Below are positions 23,654 to 31,831 of a stretch of DNA of 64,000 nucleotides, piece by piece. The notes beneath the pieces were generated by a model. The model was not told the origin of the DNA. It ran no database searches and worked only from the letters and a program-made list of their open reading frames with translations. Numbering within the stretch: position 1 is the first letter of the stretch; every line of letters starts with the position of its first letter. A program made the position numbers and the translations under genes. The DNA is taken from positions 124,001-188,000 of the forward strand of contig NZ_PVNH01000005.1 in the NCBI RefSeq assembly GCF_003001955.1, given 5' to 3'. This stretch comes from Prauserella shujinwangii (lineage in GTDB: Bacteria; Actinomycetota; Actinomycetes; Mycobacteriales; Pseudonocardiaceae).

Positions 23654-24397
23654 ATGACGACGGCACAGGTCTCGGCACTGCGCGACGGGCTCCTCGCGGC
23701 CCTCGCGGTGTGGTCCACCCTGCTCATCCCGCAGCTGATCAGCCACCGCGCCCGGTTCGGCCGCATCCGGCCCGCGCGGCTGGCCCTCTCCGGCGCCGTG
23801 GTGGCCTACGCCTGCCTCGCACTGGCCGTGGTGCTCCTGCCGCTGCCCGACCCCGAAGGACCCCGGCTGGAACAGACCGTCCAGCTCGTGCCGTTCCAGT
23901 GGGTCGGCGACATCGGCACCGAACTGGCGAAGTACGGCAGGCCCGCCTCGGAGGCACTGCTGACGCAGACGTTCCAGCAGGCCTGCATGAACGTGCTGCT
24001 GTTCGTGCCGTTCGGACTGCTCGCCAGGTCGCTGTGGCGGCGTGGCCTCCTCCGCACCACGCTGCTCGGTCTCGGCATCTCACTGCTGATCGAGACCACG
24101 CAGCTGACCGCCAACTTCGGCACCGCGCCGTTCGTCTACCGCGTCTTCGACGTCGACGACCTCATGAACAACACGGCCGGAGCGGCGCTCGGCTGGATCG
24201 CGGCCAGCCTGTTCGTGGCGCTGCGGAACGCGACCCGCACGGTCAGGTCGGCGGGCGCCGCCCGGCCCGCTCCCGCAGCCGCATCGGGGCCAGCGGGTCG
24301 GCCTCACCAAGTCGCGCGAGCCGTGCCTGCCGTTGCTGCGCATGCCGCCGTTCGGCCCGCTGGTCCTCCAGCAGGACAGTGGCCGCCGCGGCGATGA
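23654..24397 (+). CDS. VanZ family membrane protein with anomalous C-terminal tail
   Basis: 247 residues from ATG at 23654. Four or five membrane segments: DGLLAALAVWSTLLIPQLI, LALSGAVVAYACLALAVVLL, QACMNVLLFVPFGLLARSLW, TTLLGLGISLLIETTQLT and TAGAALGWIAASLFVAL. MNVLLFVPFG and DVDDLMNNTAGA are the VanZ hallmarks. The domain ends near residue 195. The last 50 residues are Ala/Pro/Arg-rich and overlap an antisense small gene (24243-24437), so this end probably results from loss of the original stop. VanZ proteins affect glycopeptide susceptibility, but the chromosomal copies have no proven role. Confidence 0.82.
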   Translation: MTTAQVSALRDGLLAALAVWSTLLIPQLISHRARFGRIRPARLALSGAVVAYACLALAVVLLPLPDPEGPRLEQTVQLVPFQWVGDIGTELAKYGRPASEALLTQTFQQACMNVLLFVPFGLLARSLWRRGLLRTTLLGLGISLLIETTQLTANFGTAPFVYRVFDVDDLMNNTAGAALGWIAASLFVALRNATRTVRSAGAARPAPAAASGPAGRPHQVARAVPAVAAHAAVRPAGPPAGQWPPRR

Positions 24398-24437
24398 GAA
24401 CCAGTACGGCGAGGCCGATGACCAATGCGGGTTGCAC
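24243..24437 (-). CDS. 64-aa single-pass membrane protein
   Basis: One N-terminal membrane helix (ALVIGLAVLVLIAAAATVLL) followed by a highly charged cytosolic tail (EDQRAERRHAQQRQARLARL). This composition is that of a real small membrane protein rather than a shadow frame. It overlaps the low-complexity tail of the VanZ gene on the other strand by 155 bp. Function unknown. Confidence 0.6.
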   Translation of the reverse strand: MQPALVIGLAVLVLIAAAATVLLEDQRAERRHAQQRQARLARLGEADPLAPMRLRERAGRRPPT

Positions 24438-24523
24438 GCCATCCCCCTTGATGCCGTCTTGTGCGCCAGGTCACACAGCGTACGCATTTCGCGACGGCTT
24501 CGCCACCCCCGACGTTGGCCCGG

Positions 24524-24877
24524 TCAGCGGGGCGGCAGCACGCAGAACTCGTTGCCCTCGGGATCGGCGAGCACGACCCACGGGTGCCGGTCCTCGTCGG
24601 CCAGCACCCGCGCCCCGAGCGCGACGAGCCGCTCGACCTCGGTGCGCTGGTCGCCCGCACCGGGTGCGACGTCGAGGTGCAGGCGGTTCTTGCCCGCCTT
24701 GCCCTCGGGCACGGGCTGGAACAACAGCGTCGGCTCGCCGTCGAGCTGGACGTACTCCAGCCCGTCGGCGTCACGCCAGCGGCGCGGTTCCGGGTAGCCG
24801 AGAGCCGAACGCCAGAACGCGGCGAGCGTCTCGGCGTCGGTGCAGTCCACGGCCACGGCGATCACTCGAGCGGTCAT
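24524..24877 (-). CDS. VOC/glyoxalase-like domain protein
   Basis: 117 residues from ATG at 24877. One VOC module: VIAVAVDCTDAETLAAFWRSAL, GEPTLLFQPVPEGKAGKNR, LHLDVAPG with the paired His/Asp strand, LVALGARVLADED and the closing VVLADPEGNEFCVL with Glu. Single-domain members (glyoxalase-like domain 6) act in resistance or detoxification, but the substrate is unknown. It is divergent from mug. Confidence 0.9.
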   Translation of the reverse strand: MTARVIAVAVDCTDAETLAAFWRSALGYPEPRRWRDADGLEYVQLDGEPTLLFQPVPEGKAGKNRLHLDVAPGAGDQRTEVERLVALGARVLADEDRHPWVVLADPEGNEFCVLPPR

Positions 24878-24920
24878 GGCTCCTGCGTACCGCGTTCGCA
24901 GCCGGGGCACACTCCGGGGC

Positions 24921-25463
24921 ATGGCCCGACCGACGAAAGCCGAGCTCGCCGCGGCGCACGGACGCGGCATCCAGGACGTGATCGCGCCGGGGTTGCGCGT
25001 GCTGTTCTGCGGCATCAACCCCGGTCTCCACTCGGGCGCCACCGGCCACCACTTCGCCCACCCCGGAAACCGGTTCTGGCCCGCGTTGTACCGCAGCGGC
25101 TTCACTCCCCGCAGGCTCACGGCCGACGAACAGGAGGAACTCCTCGACTACGGCCTCGGCATCACCAACCTCGTCAACCGGACGACCGCACGCGCCGACG
25201 AGCTCAGCACCGAGGAACTGCGCGCGGGTGGCGAAGATCTCGTCCGCAAGGTGCTCGAGTATCGCCCGCGGTGGCTCGCCGTGGTGGGCATCACGGCATA
25301 CCGGGCCGCGTTCGGCAGGCCCAAGGCCGCCGTGGGACCGCAGGAGGAGCAGGTCGGGGCCACGAACGTGTGGCTGCTGCCCAACCCGAGTGGGCTGAAC
25401 GCGCACTGGACTCCCGCCACGCTCGCCGAGGAGTTCGCGCGCCTGCGGGCCGCCTCGTCGTAA
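24921..25463 (+). CDS. mug: G/U(T) mismatch-specific DNA glycosylase
   Basis: 180 residues. Mug-family catalytic motif GINPGLHSG near 33-41 (Asn as general base), HHFAHPGNRFWPALYRSG following, LGITNLVNRTTARADEL near 80 and the minor-groove intercalation motif NPSGLNAHW near 155. Removes uracil, ethenocytosine or thymine mispaired with G in base-excision repair, which matters in a high-GC genome prone to cytosine deamination. ATG chosen at 24921; a longer frame enters the divergent VOC gene. Confidence 0.95.
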   Translation: MARPTKAELAAAHGRGIQDVIAPGLRVLFCGINPGLHSGATGHHFAHPGNRFWPALYRSGFTPRRLTADEQEELLDYGLGITNLVNRTTARADELSTEELRAGGEDLVRKVLEYRPRWLAVVGITAYRAAFGRPKAAVGPQEEQVGATNVWLLPNPSGLNAHWTPATLAEEFARLRAASS

Positions 25464-25688
25464 CCCACCGTGTCGCCGCGTACGCGGTGCATCAGCGCAG
25501 CTCAGCGCAGGCACACCCCCCGCTCGGGGGAATCTCCGTCACGGATTAAATGAATGGTCGTCCAAAGCGTCACGAGGTGATGGGTGCCGAGTCCCAGCAG
25601 GGGGGACTGGCCCGACCTCGCAGGGGGGCCGTGCGATGCGGCGAGCGAACGCGCCCTGTGACCGGGGCGTGAGGGAGACGGAGAGCGA

Positions 25689-26465
25689 ATGGCGCACAAC
25701 ATGGACTCCAGCCGGGCAGCGTCCGGCCTTGGCGCGGCGGGCACGAGGGCGCTGACCGTCGCCGCGCTCGACCCGGTGCCGATCTTCCGGGAGGGCCTGA
25801 GTGCGCTCGTGCACCGCACGCCGGGCCTGCGCTGGCTCGGGCACGCGGCCACCCACCATGCCGCGCTGCAGCTGTGCGATCAGCTGCGGCCCAACATCGT
25901 GATCGTCGACTCGGGGCTCGACCCCAACTGCCACCTCATCCGGCTGCTGTGCGACGGCGACCCCGCGCTGGTCGTGATCGTGCTGGTCCGCGACTCCCAG
26001 CGCACGCCCGGGTTCCTGTCCACCGCCGTCGCCGCGGGCGCGCACGCGACCGTGCCGAGGTCGGCCGACCCGCGCCGGGTCACCGAGGCCATCCGGCGGG
26101 CACACACGGACCGGCGCTACGTCGACCCGGCCCTGGCTTCGCTGACCGCCCGGCCGAAGCGGCACACCACCGCCCCGAACGGGCAGCCCGCCGCGCAGGG
26201 AAACCGGCCGCAGATGCCGCTGTCCCGGCGGGAGTACCAGGTCCTGCAGCTCGTGGCGGAGGGACTCGAGAACTCCGCGATAGCCAAGGTGCTGTACCTG
26301 TCCGTCGAGACGGTGCGCACGCACGTGAAGAGCATCCTGCGCAAGCTCTCCGCCCGTGACCGGACACATGCCGTGACCACCGCCTTCCGCAGCGGCATCC
26401 TGATCGCGAGGCCGGACGACGCCGTGGACCCCACGACCGAGATCCGTACATCACAAACCAGGTGA
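25689..26465 (+). CDS. NarL/LuxR-family response regulator
   Basis: 258 residues. A receiver-like domain (about 22-140) contains VAALDPVPIFREGLSALV and VIVDSGLDPN with a candidate phospho-Asp, VVIVLV, and the Thr/Lys side is weak (GAHATVPRSADP), so it may be an atypical receiver. A Gln/Pro-rich linker leads to the LuxR helix-turn-helix: LSRREYQVLQLVAEGLENSA, IAKVLYLSVETVRTHVKSIL and RKLSARDRTHAV (about 178-235). There is no adjacent histidine kinase. It lies 120 bp before fadE5, on the same strand. Confidence 0.88.
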   Translation: MAHNMDSSRAASGLGAAGTRALTVAALDPVPIFREGLSALVHRTPGLRWLGHAATHHAALQLCDQLRPNIVIVDSGLDPNCHLIRLLCDGDPALVVIVLVRDSQRTPGFLSTAVAAGAHATVPRSADPRRVTEAIRRAHTDRRYVDPALASLTARPKRHTTAPNGQPAAQGNRPQMPLSRREYQVLQLVAEGLENSAIAKVLYLSVETVRTHVKSILRKLSARDRTHAVTTAFRSGILIARPDDAVDPTTEIRTSQTR

Positions 26466-26506
26466 ACGCGCTTGCCGCCGGTTACCAGCAGGTAATACCC
26501 TCATGT

Positions 26507-26520
26507 TACCGGCCAGTAGG
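26507..26520 (+). promoter_or_regulatory. Candidate TetR-regulon operator upstream of fadE5
   Basis: TACCGGCCAGTAGG agrees at 12 of 14 positions with TACTCGCCAGTAGG, the core of the fabG4-fadA2 palindrome (58449-58462). It lies 66 bp upstream of the fadE5 start. A second small palindrome, TTACC-AGCA-GGTAA, is at 26482-26495. Confidence 0.5.
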
Positions 26521-26585
26521 GCAGCGATGTCCACCGCAAAGGCAGTGCCCAGCCGGAGTGCCGAACAACCGTACGGAGTAACGAC

Positions 26586-28439
26586 ATGGGCCACTACAAG
26601 AGCAACGTCCGTGACCTCGAGTTCAACCTGTTCGAGGTGCTGGGCGTCCAGGAGCGCCTGGGCAAGGGCGTCCTCGCCGACTCGGACGAGGAGACCGCCC
26701 GCGGCGTCCTCGCCGAGCTGAACAACCTCGCCGTCGGCCCACTGGCCGAGTCCTTCGCCGACGCCGACCGCAACCCGCCGGTCTACGACCCCAAGACCTT
26801 CTCGGCCACGCTGCCGGAGTCGTTCAAGAAGAGCTACCAGGCGCTCTGGGACGGCGAGTGGTGGCGCATCGGCCTGACCAACGAGCTGGGCGGCTTCGGC
26901 CTGCCCCCGACGGTGCAGTGGGCCGCGTCCGAGCTGATCCTCGGCGCCAACCCCGCGCTGTTCATGTACATGGCGGGCCCGAACTTCGCGATGATCCTCG
27001 ACCGCAACGGCACCGAGGAGCAGAAGCGCTGGGCCCGCCTCATGATCGAGCGCGCATGGGGCGCCACCATGGTGCTGACCGAGCCGGACGCCGGTTCCGA
27101 CGTCGGCGCGGGCCGCACCAAGGCCGTGCTCCAGGAAGACGGCTCCTGGCACCTGGAGGGCGTCAAGCGCTTCATCACCTCGGGCGACCAGGACATGACC
27201 GAGAACATCATGCATCTGGTGCTGGCCCGGCCCGAGGGGCCGGGTATCGAGCCGAAGCCCGGCACCAAGGGCCTGTCGCTGTTCCTCGTGCCGAAGTACC
27301 ACTTCGACACCGAGACCGGTGAGCCCGGCGAGCGCAACGGCGCCTTCGTCACCGGAGTCGAGCACAAGATGGGCCTCAAGGTCTCCACGACCTGCGAGCT
27401 CACGTTCGGCCAGCACGGCGTCCCGGCCAAGGGCTGGCTGCTCGGCGAGGTGCACGACGGCATCGCGCAGATGTTCCAGGTCATCGAGTACGCGCGGATG
27501 ATGGTGGGCACCAAGGCCATCGCGACGCTGTCCACCGGCTACCTCAACGCGCTGGAGTACGCCAAGGAGCGCGTGCAGGGCGCCGACCTCACGCAGATGC
27601 TCGACAAGACCGCACCGCGCGTGACCATCACGCACCACCCGGACGTGCGGCGCTCGCTGATGCTGCAGAAGGCCTACGCCGAGGGCCTGCGGGCGGTGTA
27701 CCTCTACACCGCGTCGTTCCAGGACCAGGTCTGGGTCGGGGAGGGCGACGGTGCCGACGCCGAGTCGCTCGACCTCGCCGAGCGGGTCAACGACCTGCTG
27801 CTGCCGATCGTCAAGGGCGTCGGGTCCGAACGAGCCACCGAGCAGCTCGTGCAGTCGCTGCAGACCCTGGGCGGCTCCGGCTTCCTGCAGGACTACCCGA
27901 TCGAGCAGTACATCCGCGACGCGAAGATCGACTCGCTGTACGAGGGCACCACGGCCATCCAGTCGATGGACTTTTTCTTCCGCAAGATCGTCCGCGACAA
28001 GGGCAAGGCGCTCACCTACATCGCCGGTGAGATCACCAAGTTCATCGAGTCGGAGGCGGGCAACGGCAGGCTCAAGGCCGAGCGCGCGCTGCTGAAGCAG
28101 GCCCTGGACGACACGCAGGCCATGCTCGGCACGATGATCGGCTACCTGACCGCCTCGCAGGAGGACGCGAAGAGCGTCTACAAGGTCGGTCAGCACACCG
28201 TGCGCCTGCTCATGTCGGCCGGTGACCTGCTCGTCGGCTGGCAGCTGCTCCGTCAGGCCGAGGTGGCGCAGGCGAAGCTCGACGCGGGTGCGTCCACGAA
28301 GGACGCTCCGTTCTACCAGGGCAAGCTCGCCGTGGCCTCGTTCTTCGCCAAGACCGTGCTGCCGGAGCTGTCCGCCCGGCGGGCGATCGTGGAGGCCGCC
28401 GACAACGACCTGATGGAGATCGACGAAGCCGCCTTCTGA
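26586..28439 (+). CDS. fadE5: Acyl-CoA dehydrogenase, FadE5-like
   Basis: 617 residues, matching M. tuberculosis FadE5 from end to end: [18 protein letters not shown] at the start, [20 protein letters not shown] (FAD/substrate loop, about 155-175), [51 protein letters not shown] with catalytic-base candidate E453, and the C-terminal LMEIDEAAF. It oxidises acyl-CoA to trans-2-enoyl-CoA with FAD in the cytosol. In mycobacteria fadE5 lies beside fadA2, fabG4 and htdX; here those genes are 30 kb away, but a related operator motif precedes both. Confidence 0.95.
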   Translation: MGHYKSNVRDLEFNLFEVLGVQERLGKGVLADSDEETARGVLAELNNLAVGPLAESFADADRNPPVYDPKTFSATLPESFKKSYQALWDGEWWRIGLTNELGGFGLPPTVQWAASELILGANPALFMYMAGPNFAMILDRNGTEEQKRWARLMIERAWGATMVLTEPDAGSDVGAGRTKAVLQEDGSWHLEGVKRFITSGDQDMTENIMHLVLARPEGPGIEPKPGTKGLSLFLVPKYHFDTETGEPGERNGAFVTGVEHKMGLKVSTTCELTFGQHGVPAKGWLLGEVHDGIAQMFQVIEYARMMVGTKAIATLSTGYLNALEYAKERVQGADLTQMLDKTAPRVTITHHPDVRRSLMLQKAYAEGLRAVYLYTASFQDQVWVGEGDGADAESLDLAERVNDLLLPIVKGVGSERATEQLVQSLQTLGGSGFLQDYPIEQYIRDAKIDSLYEGTTAIQSMDFFFRKIVRDKGKALTYIAGEITKFIESEAGNGRLKAERALLKQALDDTQAMLGTMIGYLTASQEDAKSVYKVGQHTVRLLMSAGDLLVGWQLLRQAEVAQAKLDAGASTKDAPFYQGKLAVASFFAKTVLPELSARRAIVEAADNDLMEIDEAAF

Positions 28440-28461
28440 TCCGGCGGCGCAATCCGTGACC

Positions 28462-28502
28462 GGAGGCCGCCCTCACCGCTTCGGCGGAAGAGGGCGGCCT
28501 CC
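28462..28502. terminator. Strong GC hairpin after fadE5
   Basis: GGAGGCCGCCCTC (28462-28474) pairs exactly with 28490-28502 across a 15-base loop. There is no T run, so it is an L-shaped (tail-less) terminator or mRNA 3' stabiliser. Confidence 0.75.
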
Positions 28503-28579
28503 ACTGGCTCCAGGCGTGTTCCGGAGCGAGAATGGGTAACCCGGACGGGTAAACCGTTCATCGGCATAGGAGAAGCACC

Positions 28580-28855
28580 ATGGCTGTCTCGGGAATCATC
28601 TCCGCGATCCTGGTCGGGCTGGTACTGGGTGTGCTGGGCAGGCTGGTCGCCCCGGGCAAGCAGAACATCCCCATCTGGCTGACCATTGTGGTCGGCATCG
28701 TCGCCGCCTTCATCGGCACCGCGATCGCCCGCGGTCTCGGCTACGCGGACACCGACGGCTGGGACTGGCTCGAGTTCATCACGCAGGTCGTCCTGGCAGG
28801 CGTGGGCGTCTCCCTGGTGGCAGGCATGTACTCCAAACGGCGCATCCGGCGCTGA
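28580..28855 (+). CDS. GlsB/YeaQ/YmgE family membrane protein
   Basis: 91 residues with three membrane helices: IISAILVGLVLGVLGRLVAPG, IWLTIVVGIVAAFIGTAIARG and ITQVVLAGVGVSLVAGMY. The LGRLVAPGKQ motif after helix 1 and small residues throughout are family hallmarks (transglycosylase-associated protein family). Linked to envelope or general stress in other bacteria; precise role unknown. GGAGAA lies seven bases before the ATG. Confidence 0.92.
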   Translation: MAVSGIISAILVGLVLGVLGRLVAPGKQNIPIWLTIVVGIVAAFIGTAIARGLGYADTDGWDWLEFITQVVLAGVGVSLVAGMYSKRRIRR

Positions 28856-28921
28856 TCCGATACTCCGTTCCGGCGGGCCCGCGCACGGTGGTGCGCGGGC
28901 CCGCCGCTAGTTTCGGCCCCT

Positions 28922-29644
28922 GTGGACGAACGCGTGCTCGACGTCAGCGGCCAGGACCTCACCGAACTTCCCGAACCCGGCGGACGGTTCCCCGGCCTCG
29001 AAACGCTCAACGCCTGGCGCAACCGACTGCGCGCGCTGCCGGACTGGCTGTGGGAACAGCACGGGTTGCGCGTGCTCATCGTCGCCGAGAACGAGCTGAC
29101 GGGGCTGTCGCCGCGCATCGCCGAGCTCACCGCCCTGCACACCCTCGATCTCGGGCACAACCGCCTGACGGCCGTACCGGACGAGCTCGGCACCCTGCCC
29201 GGCCTCACCGAGTACCTCTACCTCAGCGACAACCGGCTGACCGAGCTGCCGGACGCGCTCTGCGGGCTGCACCGGCTGCGCTACCTCGGCGTCACCGACA
29301 ACCTGCTGACCGAGCTGCCCCGCGACCTTTCCGGGCTGGCCGCCCTGCGCGAGTTCCGCCTCTACCGCAACGCGCTCACGGCGTTGCCCGACTCGATCGG
29401 GGAGCTCACCGCGCTGCGCGAGCTGCACCTGCGCGGCAACCGGCTGCTCCGCCTTCCCGGATCCGTCGGCAGGCTCACCGATCTGCGCCTGCTCGACCTG
29501 CGCGACAACGGGCTGCGGGAGCTGCCGCGCGCGCTGCTCGGCCTGCCCCGGCTCGCGAAGCTGGACCTGCGCTGGAACCCCGACCTGCGATCGCCCACCT
29601 GGCTGGCGGAACTGGAGGCGGCCGACTGCGTCGTCCTACGTTGA
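28922..29644 (+). CDS. Leucine-rich repeat protein
   Basis: 240 residues from a GTG with no clear ribosome site, so leaderless expression is possible. About nine LRR units of 22-24 residues of the form LxxLxLxxNxLTxLPxxL, for example LHTLDLGHNRLTAVPDEL and LRELHLRGNRLLRLPGSV. There is no signal peptide or other domain, so it is a cytosolic protein-interaction scaffold with unknown partner. Its stop overlaps the stop of the convergent VanW gene by 9 bp. Confidence 0.9.
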   Translation: MDERVLDVSGQDLTELPEPGGRFPGLETLNAWRNRLRALPDWLWEQHGLRVLIVAENELTGLSPRIAELTALHTLDLGHNRLTAVPDELGTLPGLTEYLYLSDNRLTELPDALCGLHRLRYLGVTDNLLTELPRDLSGLAALREFRLYRNALTALPDSIGELTALRELHLRGNRLLRLPGSVGRLTDLRLLDLRDNGLRELPRALLGLPRLAKLDLRWNPDLRSPTWLAELEAADCVVLR

Positions 29645-31426
29645 CCGCACGCACAGCACCACCGGTCGCGGCGCGTACCGCACCTGCCTGGTCTGCCTGC
29701 CGACCTCCCTGCCGGAGTCCAGCTCGTACCTGATCCGCGTGTCGGACACCCGGAAACCCGGCTCGCCACGTGAGGGCGTGCAGTCGCCGCCCCTTTCGCG
29801 GACGATCGGAGGCGGCTCGAAGCCGGACCGTCCACTCGTCACACTGTCGACGCGGTAGTGCCTGGTGCCCCACAACGTCACCGTCACCGACGAGCCGGAG
29901 GCTCGCGTCTGGATCGCGATGCCCTTCGGCGTGTCGTTGGTGAACGAGTAGTCCACACTGGATCCGTCAGGACGCAGCGAAATCGCGTCGCGGGCAAACG
30001 GGTAGCGGTCGAGGTGGTAGGGGTGTTCGGTGTGCCCGGCGTCCGCCAGGCCGGCGAGGTAGACGGCGTTGTGAAGCGTGCTGGTGAACTGCGAGACCCC
30101 GCCGCCGATCACCGGGCGGCCCGTGCCGTCCTCGTACACCGGCGCCCGGACGTAGCCCTGTGACCTCGTGCGCGGGCCGGTGTGCGCATCGAGGCTGAAT
30201 GTCTCGCCCGGCCGCACGATCACCCCGTTCACCGCCCGCGCGATCGTCGCGACGTTCCGCGCGACGGCTCCCGCCATGCCGTCCGTGGTGAACTCGGCGA
30301 CGACCTCCACGATGCCGAGCCGCTCGATCTCCGCGGTGGTGACGTCGGGCCGCCGGGTGTCGTAGACGACCCGCAGCTCACGTCCGTCCCGGCTGGTCGC
30401 CACGTCGACGAAGGGCGCGAACGTCCGTGCCCAGTCGATGCGCCTGCCCGGTGCGCCTGCCCGCACCTCCGGCCGGGAACCGGTGAACACGAGGTTCGCG
30501 TCCCGGGCAGGCTCCTCCGTCCGGCCGAGCTCGGCGCGGACCGCCTGCCGCAACCGGGAGCGGTCGACCTCGACCGCGAGCCCGCCGTCGGCGGGCCGGA
30601 AGCTCAGCGCACCGGCGATCTCCCTCGGCGCGAGCACCGCCTCCGCGCCGTCCCCGCGGAACCGCACCGGGCCGGACACCATCGGCTCGACGGTGTCCCG
30701 CAGGGTCGCGTGCACCCCCTCCGGGGTCGTCTCGGGCGGTTCCACCTCCACGGGCACCTCCACCGGACCGGCTGCCGGCCAGCCGTTCGCGACCAGCCGT
30801 GCGGCCCGGTCGACGTCGGCGAGCCGCTGGCCCGGCCTCGGCTCCACCACGAACGGGTGCACCGTGCCCCCACCCGAGTCGGTCCGGAACCCGATGTCGC
30901 CCTCGATCACGTCGCGGTCGATCCGGTCCCGCGCCAGCCCGGTGAGGGTGTCCCGCAGCCGCTGCGCGTCGACGGTGGTCACCAGGCCGACCTCCCGCGA
31001 GCCGAAGAACGACCGCAACCGGGTGAGGGGATCGAGCGGCTGCCTGCCCGCGCGTTCCACCGTCCCCGCCCAGTCGAGACCGAGCCCGGACTCGACCGGG
31101 TCGAGCCGCACCTCGACGTTCCCCGCGCGCACGGTGAGCGGTTCGGTGCGGAGGTGGTCCAGCTCGTGCCGCAGCGTCGACTCGGCGGCCGACCGGCTCA
31201 GCCCGCCGACCGGCACCCCGGACACGGTGACGCCACGGGGCACGTCACCCGCGCTGGCCATCAGGTCCGCGGCATAGAGCACCGCGAACAGCGCGAGCAG
31301 GCCCCCGGCGACCATGCACACCCGGCCCACCCAGCCGCGGATCCGCCTGCCCACCGTGGGCGGCGCCATGGCGGCCCGATCGCCGGCGAACAGCTCGTCG
31401 ACGAGGTCCGGATCGGAGTCCGCCAT
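29636..31426 (-). CDS. VanW family protein with PG-binding-like repeats
   Basis: 596 residues. One membrane helix (MVAGGLLALFAVLYAADLM, about 38-56) puts the rest outside. Then come PG_binding_4-type modules (GVTVSGVPVGGLSRSAAEST; residues about 65-330), a segment with FTTDGMAGAVARNVATIARA, and the VanW domain (about 410-540): VIVRPGETFSLDAHTGPRTR, YEDGTGRPVIGGGVSQFTST and LHNAVYLAGL. A C-terminal TRIRYELDSGREVGRQTRQV region looks G5-like. Probably acts on the wall or peptidoglycan; not evidence of vancomycin resistance. Confidence 0.9.
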   Translation of the reverse strand: MADSDPDLVDELFAGDRAAMAPPTVGRRIRGWVGRVCMVAGGLLALFAVLYAADLMASAGDVPRGVTVSGVPVGGLSRSAAESTLRHELDHLRTEPLTVRAGNVEVRLDPVESGLGLDWAGTVERAGRQPLDPLTRLRSFFGSREVGLVTTVDAQRLRDTLTGLARDRIDRDVIEGDIGFRTDSGGGTVHPFVVEPRPGQRLADVDRAARLVANGWPAAGPVEVPVEVEPPETTPEGVHATLRDTVEPMVSGPVRFRGDGAEAVLAPREIAGALSFRPADGGLAVEVDRSRLRQAVRAELGRTEEPARDANLVFTGSRPEVRAGAPGRRIDWARTFAPFVDVATSRDGRELRVVYDTRRPDVTTAEIERLGIVEVVAEFTTDGMAGAVARNVATIARAVNGVIVRPGETFSLDAHTGPRTRSQGYVRAPVYEDGTGRPVIGGGVSQFTSTLHNAVYLAGLADAGHTEHPYHLDRYPFARDAISLRPDGSSVDYSFTNDTPKGIAIQTRASGSSVTVTLWGTRHYRVDSVTSGRSGFEPPPIVRERGGDCTPSRGEPGFRVSDTRIRYELDSGREVGRQTRQVRYAPRPVVLCVRST

Positions 31427-31476
31427 GGTGCCGCTCCCGCTGCCGAGGGGTGACCTAGCAGGGGCCTACGAGTCGC

Positions 31477-31830
31477 CTACAAGTAGAGCCCCGTTCCGTG
31501 TTCGGTGCGCTCACTCGCCACAGCATGAATGTCCCGCTCGCGCATGACCAGGTACGACTCGCCCTGGATCTCCACCTCAAGCTGGTCCTCGGGGTTGAAG
31601 AGCACCCGATCGGCGACCTTCACGTTGCGTACGTTGTTACCTACTCCCAGTACATCACCCCAGGACAGCCTGCGTGCGACCTGGGCGGTCGCGGGGATCA
31701 CGATGCCGCCGCCGCTGCGCCGCTCGCCGTCGTCGCGGGGGACGCGGACGAGGACACGGTCGTGCAGCATCTGGATCTCGAGCTTCGCGTCCGGTCCGAC
31801 CGAGCTGTTGGGTTCTGCCACGAGTGTCAT
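31477..31830 (-). CDS. GroES-like co-chaperonin family protein
   Basis: 117 residues from ATG at 31830. Cpn10 fold marks: LEIQMLHDRVLVRVPRDD, GERRSGGGIVIPATAQ (the mobile-loop region), WGDVLGVGNNVRNVKVADRV and LFNPEDQLEVEIQGESYLVM. It is an actinobacterial paralogue distinct from the groES beside groEL; there is no groEL here. One base separates it from the upstream NHL-repeat gene's stop, so the two are coupled. Whether it caps a chaperonin is unknown. Confidence 0.85.
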   Translation of the reverse strand: MTLVAEPNSSVGPDAKLEIQMLHDRVLVRVPRDDGERRSGGGIVIPATAQVARRLSWGDVLGVGNNVRNVKVADRVLFNPEDQLEVEIQGESYLVMRERDIHAVASERTEHGTGLYL

Positions 31831-31831
31831 G

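Noticed and set aside
23654-31426. VanZ and VanW genes as a vancomycin-resistance cluster
   Set aside because: They are 5 kb apart, not in an operon, and no vanHAX, vanRS or related genes are present. Both families are common in sensitive actinobacteria.
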